Positions 16,146 through 23,722 of a stretch of DNA of 64,000 nucleotides are shown piece by piece. Every line of letters begins with the position of its first letter. The stretch's first letter is position 1. The notes beneath the pieces were generated by a model that saw only the letters and a list, made by a program, of their open reading frames with translations, ran no database searches and had not been told where the DNA came from. The position numbers and the translations under genes were made by a program. This DNA comes from Paractinoplanes tereljensis (lineage in GTDB: Bacteria; Actinomycetota; Actinomycetes; Mycobacteriales; Micromonosporaceae): positions 124,001 to 188,000 of the forward strand of contig NZ_BOMY01000060.1 of NCBI RefSeq assembly GCF_016862435.1, read 5' to 3'.

Positions 16146-16479
16146 ACCGGCTCCGCACGCTAAGTTGGGCACTGCGATGACGACGGTGACCGGGTACGAG
16201 GCGTACGAGTCGGCCGGGGAGCTACTGCGCGCCCTGTCCGCGCCGATCCGTGTCGCGATCGTCGCCGAACTCGGTGTGGGAGAACGCTGCGTGCACGAAC
16301 TTGTGGAAAAGCTCGGCGCACCCCAGCCGCTGGTGTCCCAGCATCTGCGGGTGCTGCGCGGGGCCGGCGTGGTGCGGGGTGCGCGCCGGGGCCGGGAGAT
16401 CGCATACTCGCTGGTGGACGACCATGTCGCGCACATCGTCGCCGACGCCGTCAGCCACGCGAGGGAGGTCCGCCCGTGA
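16126..16479 (+). CDS. smtB: Zinc-sensing ArsR/SmtB-family repressor
   Basis: Winged-helix metal-responsive repressor of 117 residues. Seen: LRALSAPIRVAIVAELGVGE, recognition helix region QPLVSQHLRVLRGAGVV and the wing RRGREIAYSLVD. The last helix holds an Asp-x-His, ten residues, His-x-x-Glu pattern (DDH..., then HARE), which is the alpha-5 zinc site of SmtB/CzrA-type sensors. The smtB-zur order matches the mycobacterial smtB-furB pair. Starts at an ATG inside znuB with GGAGG upstream; an ATG at 16177 is possible. Confidence 0.87.
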   Translation: MSSSKDEPAPHAKLGTAMTTVTGYEAYESAGELLRALSAPIRVAIVAELGVGERCVHELVEKLGAPQPLVSQHLRVLRGAGVVRGARRGREIAYSLVDDHVAHIVADAVSHAREVRP

Positions 16480-16880
16480 ACATCGACTCGACCGCGCAGC
16501 GAAACACCAAGCAGCGCAGCGCGGTGAGCGCCGTGCTCAACGAGACCGAGGGCTTCAACAGCGCCCAGGACCTGCACGCCATCCTGCGTGACCGGGGCGA
16601 ACGCGTCGGCCTCACCACCGTCTACCGCACCCTGCAGGGCCTCGCCGACGCCGGCGAGATCGACGTGATGCGCCCGCCCGGCGGCGAGCACCTCTACCGC
16701 CGGTGCAGCCAGGGCCACCACCATCACCTCGTCTGCCGGTCCTGCGGCCGGGCGGTCGAGGTCGAGGGCCCGGCGGTCGAGTCGTGGGCCGACCGGGTGG
16801 CCGCGAAACACGGGTTCGTGGACGTCTCGCACACGATGGAGATCTTCGGCACCTGCCCGGAGTGCGCGGCCAAGCGCTGA
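16476..16880 (+). CDS. zur: Zinc uptake regulator, Fur family
   Basis: Fur-family zinc-dependent repressor of 134 residues. Seen: N-terminal winged helix (RSAVSAVLNETEGFNSAQDL and GLTTVYRTLQGLADAGEIDV), the metal/dimer domain CSQGHHHHLVCRSCGRAVEV and the terminal CPEC, giving two CxxC pairs for the structural zinc. The GTG at 16476 overlaps the smtB stop. It is cotranscribed with the transporter it is expected to repress, giving autoregulation through the box at 13553. Confidence 0.92.
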   Translation: MNIDSTAQRNTKQRSAVSAVLNETEGFNSAQDLHAILRDRGERVGLTTVYRTLQGLADAGEIDVMRPPGGEHLYRRCSQGHHHHLVCRSCGRAVEVEGPAVESWADRVAAKHGFVDVSHTMEIFGTCPECAAKR

Positions 16881-16907
16881 GTCGTTCCACGTGGGACGCT
16901 GTGCCCC

Positions 16908-17522
16908 GTGAAGCTTTACGCCGAGCGGATCCCCACCGCCATCCGCCAACTGCTCACCGACATCATCGTCGTCATCTGGATCTACCTGTGGATCCGGGCC
17001 GGCCTCTGGGTGCACGACATGGTCGAGAAACTGGCCGTACCGGGCCAGAAACTGCAGAGCGCGGGCGGCGGCATCGCCGACAACCTGGCCGACGCCGGCG
17101 GCAAGATCGGCCGGGTCCCGCTGGTCGGTGACCAGCTGGTCAAACCGTTCAACGGGGCCGCCGACGCGGCCCGCTCGCTGGCCGACGCGGGCGCGCAACA
17201 GCAGGAGATCGTCGATCAGCTGGCGCTGATCATGACGATCCTCGCGCTCTCCGTACCGCTCGCGCTGGTGTTGTTCTTCTGGCTTCCGCTGCGGTTGCGG
17301 TGGATGCGCCGGGCCGCGGTGGCTTCTTCGGTACGCGGTGAAAGCGCCGGCCGTGATCTGCTGGCGCTGCGCGCGCTGGCCAGTCAGCCGTTGAACGAAC
17401 TGGCCAAACTCGGCCCCGACATCGCGCAGAGCTGGCGCAACGGCGACGCCGAGGCAGTCGACGCCCTGGCCGAACTGGAACTCAAGAAGCTGGGTCTGAC
17501 GGTGTCGGGTCGCCGCCGGTGA
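16908..17522 (+). CDS. Conserved actinobacterial membrane protein
   Basis: Protein of 204 residues with two membrane helices (about 18-40 and 108-130) around an extracytoplasmic loop rich in Ala and Gly, then a cytoplasmic helical tail (ASSVRGESAGRDLLALRALA, then LKKLGLTVSGRRR). This type is often found near zur-znu or uppS in actinobacteria but has no assigned function. GTG start; a palindrome centred on CCACGTGG lies about 15 bases upstream. The 3' end overlaps the convergent hydrolase by 41 bases. Confidence 0.6.
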   Translation: MKLYAERIPTAIRQLLTDIIVVIWIYLWIRAGLWVHDMVEKLAVPGQKLQSAGGGIADNLADAGGKIGRVPLVGDQLVKPFNGAADAARSLADAGAQQQEIVDQLALIMTILALSVPLALVLFFWLPLRLRWMRRAAVASSVRGESAGRDLLALRALASQPLNELAKLGPDIAQSWRNGDAEAVDALAELELKKLGLTVSGRRR

Positions 17523-18327
17523 TCCGCGCCAGGGCGTACGTGGCGAGCGGGCCGGCCGCCTGCTCGGGCACCCAGTGGCTCACCCCGCGCAGCACGACCA
17601 GCTGATAGTCGGCCTCCACCCAGTCCCGGGTGCGCAGCGCGGCGGTGCGGGAGACGACACCGTCGCGGTCACTCCAGACGTACGTGGTGGGGACCGTGAT
17701 CACGCCGACGCCGCCCAGGTCGCTGCCACTGAAAGCGCGGTACCAGTTGAGGCCGCCGGTCAGCGCGCCTGGTTCCCGCATCGCGTCCACGTACAGCGTG
17801 GCGCGGTCCCCGGTCGGGCTCAGCATCGCCTTGAGCACGGCCGCGTTCGCGCCCAGCAGGAACCGCTCGGCGATCGCGCTGCGGAACACCGCGAAGTAGC
17901 TGAACCGGGCCCGCTGGGTCGGCCGGACCCGCATGGCCAGGCGCAACGCCCGCGGGTGCGGGACGGACACGGCGGTGAGGGTGCGCACCCGCTCGGGGTA
18001 CTGGGCGGCCAGGATCCAGCCGACCTGCGCGCCCCAGTCGTGGCCGATGACGTGCGCCTTCTCGATGCCGAGGGCGTCCAGGACGGCGATGGCGTCCTTG
18101 GCCGGCTCGGTGATCCGGTAGGCGCCGACGTTGTCCGGGCGGGCGCCGGGCGAGTAACCGCGCTGGTCGACGGCGTACGTGCGGAGGCCGGCCTCGTGCA
18201 GGCGAGGCAGGATCAGGTCGAACTCGCGGTGGTTCTGCGGGAAACCGTGCAGCAGCAGAACGGGCTCACCGTCGACCGGGCCACCCTCGTACACGTCGAA
18301 GGTCATCCCGCGCGCCTTGATCTCCAT
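17482..18327 (-). CDS. Alpha/beta hydrolase, epoxide-hydrolase-like
   Basis: Cytoplasmic hydrolase of 281 residues. Seen: HGFP oxyanion motif (VLLLHGFPQNHREF), AVDQRGYSPGARP, nucleophile elbow VIGHDWGAQVGW with Asp instead of Ser (as in epoxide hydrolases and haloalkane dehalogenases), ITVPTTYVWSDRDGVVSR (acid) and LRGVSHWVPEQ (catalytic His). The cap carries a Tyr-containing segment (LNWYRAF). The substrate is unknown. The ATG at 18327 begins the fold. Confidence 0.85.
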   Translation of the reverse strand: MEIKARGMTFDVYEGGPVDGEPVLLLHGFPQNHREFDLILPRLHEAGLRTYAVDQRGYSPGARPDNVGAYRITEPAKDAIAVLDALGIEKAHVIGHDWGAQVGWILAAQYPERVRTLTAVSVPHPRALRLAMRVRPTQRARFSYFAVFRSAIAERFLLGANAAVLKAMLSPTGDRATLYVDAMREPGALTGGLNWYRAFSGSDLGGVGVITVPTTYVWSDRDGVVSRTAALRTRDWVEADYQLVVLRGVSHWVPEQAAGPLATYALARITGGDPTPSDPAS

Positions 18328-18390
18328 GTGATGGCTCCCTCGCTGTCCCGGAACTGCCAACGGTGTTAGCGTCATCGAAACATAAGCAAT

Positions 18391-18476
18391 CCGACAGGGG
18401 AGCGCACAGCGCTGAGAGTGCGGGCAACCGCAGACCCTCGTACCTGATCTGGGTAATGCCAGCGCAGGAAGCTCGG
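18391..18476 (+). ncRNA. TPP riboswitch (THI element)
   Basis: The conserved TPP aptamer is plain: GGGG followed by AGC, then GCTGAGAGTGCGGG, ACCGCAGACCCTCG, TACCTGATCTGGGTAATGCC and AGCGCAGGAAG, closed by a P1 helix of CCGA (18391) with TCGG (18473). It lies about 75 bases before the ECF transporter gene ykoE. TPP binding is expected to switch off the transporter operon. Confidence 0.96.
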
Positions 18477-18524
18477 TCTTTTCTCCAGCCGCGCCGTGGT
18501 CTTTATTTCCACGGCGCTGCGTCT

Positions 18525-18546
18525 CCTCCCGGTACCCGCTGGGAGG
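18525..18546 (+). promoter_or_regulatory. Expression platform: hairpin hiding the ykoE Shine-Dalgarno
   Basis: CCTCCC (18525-18530) can pair with GGGAGG (18541-18546), the ribosome-binding site five bases before the ATG at 18552. A second strong hairpin (GCGCCGTGG at 18491-18499 with CCACGGCGC at 18509-18517) stands between it and the aptamer and has no T-run. This suggests translational rather than transcriptional control by the riboswitch. Confidence 0.7.
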
Positions 18547-18551
18547 CAACC

Positions 18552-19133
18552 ATGGCAACAAATTCCAACCGCTGGCGCACGATAGACATCGTGATCGCCT
18601 CGATCGTCGCGGTCGCGTTCGGCGTGATCTTCTGGGCCTGGGGTCTGCTCTGGAACGGGCCGGCCGACGCCATCCCGCTCCCCGGACGGGCCGTCCTCTA
18701 CGGGATGTGGCTGGTCCCGGCGGTGCTCGGCGCGCTGATCGTGCGCAAGCCCGGCGCCGCGTTCTACACCCTCACCCTCGCCTCGCTGGTGTCCGTCGCG
18801 ATCGGCACGAGCTGGGGCTGGACCCTGGTCGTGCAGGGACCGCTGGAAGCCCTCGGCGCCGAACTGATCTTCGCGGCGTTCGCCTACAAGGTCTACAACC
18901 TGCCGGTGGCCCTGCTGGCCGGCGCCACCGCCGGCATCGTGGCCTCGGTGTACGACGCATTCGTCTGGTACCCCGGCACGTCCTGGGCCAGCATGCGACT
19001 GCCGTACATCCTGATCACCGCGGCGTCCTCGCTGGTGATCGCCGGTCTCGGCAGCCTGCTGCTGGTGCGGGCCCTCGCCCAGACCGGGGTGCTCGACCGG
19101 TTCGCGGCCGGCCGCTCCCGCGCGCTCGTCTGA
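18552..19133 (+). CDS. ykoE: ECF transporter S component, thiamine/HMP (YkoE type)
   Basis: Membrane substrate-binding subunit of an energy-coupling-factor transporter; 193 residues with five to six hydrophobic helices. It matches the YkoE family (IDIVIASIVAVAFGVIFWAW, FYTLTLASLVSVAIGTSWGW, LGAELIFAAFAYKVYNLPVA, PGTSWASMRLPYI). The TPP riboswitch upstream supports thiamine or its hydroxymethylpyrimidine precursor as substrate. It is seven bases ahead of the ATPase gene. Confidence 0.9.
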   Translation: MATNSNRWRTIDIVIASIVAVAFGVIFWAWGLLWNGPADAIPLPGRAVLYGMWLVPAVLGALIVRKPGAAFYTLTLASLVSVAIGTSWGWTLVVQGPLEALGAELIFAAFAYKVYNLPVALLAGATAGIVASVYDAFVWYPGTSWASMRLPYILITAASSLVIAGLGSLLLVRALAQTGVLDRFAAGRSRALV

Positions 19134-19140
19134 TCCACCC

Positions 19141-20601
19141 TTGAGCACCGTCGTTCTTCGCGGCTTCGGCTGGCGGCACGCGGGCCGTCGCGCCTGGGCG
19201 GTCCGCGACGTCGACCTGCGCATCGACGACGGCGAGCGGGTGCTGCTGCTCGGTCCCTCCGGGGCCGGCAAGAGCACTCTGCTCGCCGCGCTGGCCGGCC
19301 TGCTCCCCGCCGACTCGGGCGAACAGGCCGGCACCGTCGAGATCGACGGCCGCTCCCCCGCCGACGCCCGCGACCGGGTCGGCATCGTCTTCCAGGACCC
19401 GCAGACCCAGCTGGTGATGGCCCGCAGCGGCGACGACGTGGCCTTCGGCCTGGAAAATCGCGGAGTGCCGGCCGCCGAGATCTGGCCCCGGGTCAGCGAC
19501 GCCCTGGACCGGGTCGGCTTCCCCTACCCGATCACCCGGTCGACGGCGGCGCTGTCCGGCGGCGAGGCGCAACGGCTGGCGCTGGCCGGGGTGCTAGCGC
19601 TGCGGCCGGGCCTGCTGCTGCTCGACGAACCGACCGCCAACCTCGACCCGGCCGGCGCCGACCTGGTCCGTACGGCGATCACCCGGTCCCGGTCGTCATC
19701 CACCCTCATCCTGGTCGAACACCGGGTCGCCGAGGCGTTGCCGCTGGTCGACCGGGTGGTGGTGCTCGAAGCGGGCGGCGGAATCCGGGCCGACGGCACC
19801 CCCGAGGTGGTGTTCGCCGGATACGGTGACCGCCTCGCCGACGAGGGCGTGTGGGTGCCGGGATTCCCGCTGGCCCCGCAGCGGGCTATTGCCGGTTCGC
19901 CGACGTCGCCTCTCGCGGCCACTCGTGCGGTCGCTCGTGCGGTCGCTCGTGCGGTCGCTCTTGTTGTCGCCGAGGACGTGGCCGTCGACAAGCGCCTCAA
20001 CGATGTCTCGATGTCGGTCAGCGCCGGTGAGGTGCTCGCGGTAACCGGGCCGAACGGGGCCGGGAAGTCGACCCTCGCGCTGGTGCTGGGCGGGCTGCTC
20101 GCGCCGACCGGTGGGCGGGTGTCGGCGTTCGGCGACCCGAAACCGCCGCACCGGTGGCGGGCGGCCACGCTGACCTCGCGGATCGGATCGGTCTTCCAGA
20201 ACCCCGAGCACCAGTTCGTGACGTCCCGGGTCGCCGACGAACTGGCGGTCGGCCCGCGGCGGCTCGGCCGGACGCCCACCGAGATCGCCGGCACCGTGGA
20301 CTCGCTGCTGGAGCGGCTGCGGCTGACCAAACTCGCCGCTGCCAACCCGTACACCCTCTCGGGCGGGGAAGCACGCCGCCTGAGCGTCGCGACGGCCCTG
20401 GCCACCGCCCCCCGTCTGCTGGTTTTGGACGAGCCCACCTTCGGCCAGGACCGGCGCACCTGGATCGAGCTGGTCACGCTGTTGGCCGAACTACGCGACG
20501 AGGGCCACGCCGTGGTGGCAGTGACCCACGACGACGACTTCGTGCGGACCGTCGCCGACCGGACGTTCGCCCTCGGCGAGCTCTCCGGACGACCGGCATG
20601 A
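19141..20601 (+). CDS. ykoD: ECF transporter fused ATPase A1-A2 (YkoD type)
   Basis: Two ABC ATPase domains in one chain of 486 residues. First domain: Walker A GPSGAGKST, signature LSGGEAQR, Walker B LLLLDEPTANLDP. Second domain: GPNGAGKST, LSGGEARR, LLVLDEPTFGQD. The linker (about residues 255-285) contains a short 12-base internal repeat giving ATRAVARAVARAVALVVA. TTG start at 19141. The stop overlaps an ATG (ATGA at 20598), which was probably the original start site of the T component before the junction was duplicated. Confidence 0.93.
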   Translation: MSTVVLRGFGWRHAGRRAWAVRDVDLRIDDGERVLLLGPSGAGKSTLLAALAGLLPADSGEQAGTVEIDGRSPADARDRVGIVFQDPQTQLVMARSGDDVAFGLENRGVPAAEIWPRVSDALDRVGFPYPITRSTAALSGGEAQRLALAGVLALRPGLLLLDEPTANLDPAGADLVRTAITRSRSSSTLILVEHRVAEALPLVDRVVVLEAGGGIRADGTPEVVFAGYGDRLADEGVWVPGFPLAPQRAIAGSPTSPLAATRAVARAVARAVALVVAEDVAVDKRLNDVSMSVSAGEVLAVTGPNGAGKSTLALVLGGLLAPTGGRVSAFGDPKPPHRWRAATLTSRIGSVFQNPEHQFVTSRVADELAVGPRRLGRTPTEIAGTVDSLLERLRLTKLAAANPYTLSGGEARRLSVATALATAPRLLVLDEPTFGQDRRTWIELVTLLAELRDEGHAVVAVTHDDDFVRTVADRTFALGELSGRPA

Positions 20602-20905
20602 CGGCCGTGACCCAGCCGATCGGGAATCCGGCGGCGCCGCCCGCCCGGCATAACGTCCGTTCGCGGCGAGTTCTCCGGACGTCCGGCATGACGTTCGTGA
20701 CCCAGCCGATCGGGAATCCGGCGGCGCCGCTCGCCCGCCATGACGTCCGTTCGCGGCGAGTTCTCCGAACGGCCGGCATGACGGCCGTTCGCGGCGAGTT
20801 CTCCGAACGGCCGGCATGACGGCCGTTCGCGGCGAGTTCTCCGGACGGCCGGCATGACGTTCGTGACCCAGCCGATCGGGAATCCGGCGGCGCCGCTCGC
20901 CCGCC
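20573..20905 (+). repeat. Tandem duplication of the ykoD-ykoC junction
   Basis: Five ATGA junctions stand at 20598, 20688, 20778, 20816 and 20854 with spacings 90, 90, 38 and 38 bases. The 90-base unit is a 52-base copy of the ykoC 5' end (ATGACGTTCGTGACCCAGCC onward to CTCGCCCGCC) plus a 38-base copy of the ykoD 3' end and stop (ATGACGGCCGTTCGCGGC onward to CGGCCGGC); the 38-base unit is the second part alone. Copies differ by a few bases. Confidence 0.93.
20598..20857 (+). other. Two coupled minicistrons made by the junction duplication
   Basis: The ATG overlapping the ykoD stop opens a 73-residue frame (20598-20819) encoding two copies of a MT(A/F)VTQPIGNPAAP segment; its TGA overlaps an ATG at 20816, which opens a 13-residue frame ending in a TGA that overlaps the ykoC ATG at 20854. 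Translation could pass along this chain by stop-start coupling. Whether the peptides are stable is unknown. Confidence 0.4.
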
Positions 20906-21654
20906 GCAACCCGGTCGCCAAGCTCGCCGCCGCTCTGCTCTTCTCGCTGCCGCTGCTCAGCACCCTCGACCCGCTCACTCCGGCCATCGCGCTGGTGATC
21001 GAGCTGGCGCTGCTGCCGCTGTTCGGGCTGCGCCACGCGGTGCTGGCCCGGCACGTCTGGCCGCTGCTGCTGGCCGGCGCCGGCGTGCTGGTCACCATGG
21101 TGCTGTTCGCGTCCGACCGCAGCGGCACCGTCCTGGTCGGACTCGGCCCGTTCGACGTCACCACCGGCGTGCTGGCCACCGCGCTCGGGCTGATCCTGCG
21201 GCTGTTCGCGATCGCCCTGCCCGGCATCGTGGTGTTCGCCACCACCGACCCCACCGACCTGGCCGACGCCCTGGTGCAGAACGCCAAGGCGCCGGCCCGC
21301 TTCGCGATCGGCGCACTCGCCGCGTTCCGGCTGTTGCCGCTGCTAGGCGCCGAATGGCAGATGCTCACCCTGGCCCGCCGGGCCCGCGGCGTCGACGCCG
21401 GCCGCAACCCGGCCGCCAAGGTACGGCTGTTCGGCGCCACCGCGTTCGCGCTGCTGGTCGGGGCACTGCGCCGGGGCGGCCGACTGGCGGTGGCGATGGA
21501 CGCGCGAGGCTTCGACTCCGGCCTGCCCCGCACCTACGCCCGCCGGCAGACCTTCACCGGCGCCGACACGCTGCTCATCATCGGCGCGGCCGGGCTCGCC
21601 GCAGCCGTGCTGGCCACCACGATCACGCTGGGCCTGTTCCGCCCGATCATCTGA
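20854..21654 (+). CDS. ykoC: ECF transporter T component (YkoC type)
   Basis: Membrane coupling subunit of 266 residues with five to six hydrophobic helices and the CbiQ/EcfT features: ARRNPVAKLAAALLFSLPLL at the start of helix 1 and the A-R-G coupling motifs LARRARGVDAG and VAMDARGFDSG that contact the ATPases. The ATG at 20854 is the only one giving the full conserved frame; it overlaps the stop of the 13-residue minicistron. The first 16 residues repeat those of the upstream minicistron. Confidence 0.92.
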   Translation: MTFVTQPIGNPAAPLARRNPVAKLAAALLFSLPLLSTLDPLTPAIALVIELALLPLFGLRHAVLARHVWPLLLAGAGVLVTMVLFASDRSGTVLVGLGPFDVTTGVLATALGLILRLFAIALPGIVVFATTDPTDLADALVQNAKAPARFAIGALAAFRLLPLLGAEWQMLTLARRARGVDAGRNPAAKVRLFGATAFALLVGALRRGGRLAVAMDARGFDSGLPRTYARRQTFTGADTLLIIGAAGLAAAVLATTITLGLFRPII

Positions 21655-21810
21655 TCACCTACTTCGTGTCGTGCCGCGCTTGCCAGTTACTGCGCGTCAT
21701 GCCGCACGCAGCGCTTGCCACCTACTGCGCGTCGTGCCGCGTTTGCCTCCTATTGCGCGTCATGCCGCGCTCAGCGGCTTGTCACTTACTGCGCGTCGTG
21801 CCGCGCGCCG
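21655..21810. repeat. Five-copy tandem repeat at the end of the aldo/keto reductase gene
   Basis: Degenerate units of 28 or 35-36 bases with the core CTACTGCGCGTCGTGCCGCG (variants TTACTGCGCGTCATGCCGC and CTATTGCGCGTCATGCCGC). Longer units carry an extra 7-8 bases (ACGCAGC or TCAGCGG). The rightmost copy holds the stop and last codons (Thr-Thr-Arg-Ser-Lys) of the minus-strand reductase; the others fill the gap to ykoC. Confidence 0.88.
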
Positions 21811-22738
21811 CGAAGGAGGTCCGGTCGCCGCGCCACGCCTCGCGGGGCACGACCGCGTCCGGGTCGACGGCGATGCCGGCCGCGGCCACGTTCTCGGCCA
21901 GCCGGGCCCGACTGCGGGTGCCCGGGATCGGCACCACGTCGTTACCCTGCGCGAGCAGCCAGGCCAGCGCCATCTGCCCCGGCGTACAGCCATGTTCCTC
22001 GGCCGTCGCGGCCAGCGCCCGCACCAGCTCGAGGTTGGCGGTCAGGTGCTCGCCACCGAACCGCGGATCGGTGCGCCGGAAATCCCCCTCCGGAAACGGC
22101 CCGGTCGGTAGGGCCCCGGTGAGCAGGCCGCGACCCAGCGGACTGTACGGGACCAGGCCGATACCCAGGCGCCGCGCGGCCGGCACCACGTCGTCCTCCG
22201 GTTCCCGCCAGGCCAGCGACCACTCGAACTCGACGGCGGCGATCGGATGCACCGCCGCCGCCTGCTCCAGCTGGACCGGATTGACCTCGGAGACCCCGAG
22301 GTGGCGCACCTTGCCCGCGGCCACGAGTTCGGCCATGGCGCCGACCGTCTCGCCGATTGGCACCTCGGGATCGACCCGGTGCAGGTAGTAGAGGTCGATG
22401 ATGTCGACGCCGAGACGCCGCAGGGAGGCGTCGCAGTAGCCGCGCACGTTCTCCGGCCGACCATCGAGGCGAGTGCCGTCCGCACCCCGCACGATCCCGA
22501 GCTTGGTCGCCAGCACCACCTCGTCGCGGCGGCCGGCGATGGCCCGCCCGACCAGGCTCTCGTTGTGCCCCTGGCCGTAACTCATCGCGGTGTCGATCAG
22601 GGTGATGCCGTGGTCGAGCGCGTCCCCGATCACGGCGATCGACTCGTCGTCGTCGGCCGGCCCGTACGCCTGCGAGAAGCCCATGCAGCCGAGCCCGATC
22701 GCGGAGGTGGCCAGATCGCCAAGCTTTCGCTGTTCCAT
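21782..22738 (-). CDS. Aldo/keto reductase
   Basis: NADPH-dependent oxidoreductase of 318 residues, TIM barrel. Seen: LGCMGFSQAYGPADDDE, the catalytic tetrad in IDTAMSYGQG (Asp, Tyr), VVLATKLG (Lys) and DLYYLHRVDP (His), and the cofactor segment VVPIPGTRSRARLAENVAAA. It resembles the AKR13-type general stress reductases. The ATG at 22738 starts the fold. It is divergent from a LysR gene 79 bases away, the usual arrangement for a LysR target. Its 3' end is expanded into a tandem repeat. Confidence 0.92.
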   Translation of the reverse strand: MEQRKLGDLATSAIGLGCMGFSQAYGPADDDESIAVIGDALDHGITLIDTAMSYGQGHNESLVGRAIAGRRDEVVLATKLGIVRGADGTRLDGRPENVRGYCDASLRRLGVDIIDLYYLHRVDPEVPIGETVGAMAELVAAGKVRHLGVSEVNPVQLEQAAAVHPIAAVEFEWSLAWREPEDDVVPAARRLGIGLVPYSPLGRGLLTGALPTGPFPEGDFRRTDPRFGGEHLTANLELVRALAATAEEHGCTPGQMALAWLLAQGNDVVPIPGTRSRARLAENVAAAGIAVDPDAVVPREAWRGDRTSFAARGTTRSK

Positions 22739-22760
22739 GACTCCGAGCCTGACCCGACCA

Positions 22761-22801
22761 CTTTGATAAGTCCAAGACAGAGTTGCGCTGCGATTAATCG
22801 C
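22761..22801. promoter_or_regulatory. Putative LysR operators between the divergent genes
   Basis: CTTTGATAAGTCCAAG (22761-22776) is an imperfect inverted repeat of LysR type, and GCGATTAATCGC (22790-22801) is a perfect 12-base palindrome. Both lie in the 79-base gap between the reductase and LysR starts, so one or both are likely the regulator's sites. Confidence 0.55.
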
Positions 22802-22817
22802 GACCAAAGATGAATCC

Positions 22818-23705
22818 GTGGAGCTGCGCCAACTCACCTACTTCGAGGCGGTCGCCCGGTTCGGCGGCTTCACCCGAGCCGCCGAGCGGTTGCACGTCGC
22901 CCAGTCGGCGGTGTCCGCCCAAATCCGCGCGCTCGAGACGGAGTTGGGCACCGAGCTGTTCACCCGCACCACCCGCCGGGTGGCCTTAACCGAAGCCGGC
23001 GAGTTGTTCCTGGCCCGGAGCCGGCGCGCCCTGGCCGAGATCGACGGCGCCCGCAACGACCTGGCCGACCTGGCCGCCGTCTTGACTGGCCGGGTAACCC
23101 TGGGCGCCACCGCGGTCGTCGGCGGCTTCGACCTGCCCGGGGCGTTGTCCGGGTTCCACGCCCGCTATCCCGGGGTCAGCCTCAACCTGCGCTCCGGCCT
23201 GATCGCGGCCCTCCTCACCGAGTTGGACGCGGGCATGGTCGATCTGGTGGTCGGCCCGGCACACGCCGACCTGCCGTCCCGCTTCTCTGCTCACCGGATA
23301 GCCCGCGAGCAGGTGGTGCTGATCGTCTCGCCCGAACACCACCTGGCGGGCGGCACCGCGCTCCCCCTGCCCCAGCTGCGCGACGAGCCGTTCGTCTGCT
23401 TGCCGCCGGGCAGCGGCCTGCGAGCCATCCTCGACGAGGCCGCCCACACGGCCGGCTTCGCTCCGCAAGTCCCGTTCGAGGCAGCGACCCCGGCGAGCAT
23501 CCGCGAACTGGTGGCCGCCGGCCTGGGCGTGGCTTTACTGGCTCGAACCGCCGCCGAGGCACCCGGCCCAGCCATAGCGATACGGCAGCTGACCCCAACC
23601 CCAACCCACCCGGACATAGCTGTAATCCACCACCGAGACCACCGCATGCCCGCCGCCGCCCAGGCATGCCGACGCCACCTGATCGAACTGGCCGCGGGTG
23701 TCTGA
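22818..23705 (+). CDS. LysR-family transcriptional regulator
   Basis: Regulator of 295 residues: N-terminal winged helix (LRQLTYFEAVARFGGFTRAA, LHVAQSAVSAQIRALETELG, FTRTTRRVALTEAG) and a C-terminal periplasmic-binding-like effector domain starting around residue 90. GTG start at 22818. Being divergent from the aldo/keto reductase, it probably controls that gene and itself. Confidence 0.93.
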   Translation: MELRQLTYFEAVARFGGFTRAAERLHVAQSAVSAQIRALETELGTELFTRTTRRVALTEAGELFLARSRRALAEIDGARNDLADLAAVLTGRVTLGATAVVGGFDLPGALSGFHARYPGVSLNLRSGLIAALLTELDAGMVDLVVGPAHADLPSRFSAHRIAREQVVLIVSPEHHLAGGTALPLPQLRDEPFVCLPPGSGLRAILDEAAHTAGFAPQVPFEAATPASIRELVAAGLGVALLARTAAEAPGPAIAIRQLTPTPTHPDIAVIHHRDHRMPAAAQACRRHLIELAAGV

Positions 23706-23722
23706 TGTCGTCTCCGCCCTGC

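Noticed and set aside
16886..16900. Palindrome around CCACGTGG between zur and the membrane protein gene, as a terminator or operator.
   Set aside because: Short, no T-run, and palindromes of this kind are common in GC-rich DNA; mentioned only in the gene entry.
19524..21533. A 669-codon minus-strand open frame over ykoD and ykoC with repeated segments.
   Set aside because: It is the antisense of the ATPase/T-component genes; the repeats in it are the junction duplication read backward.
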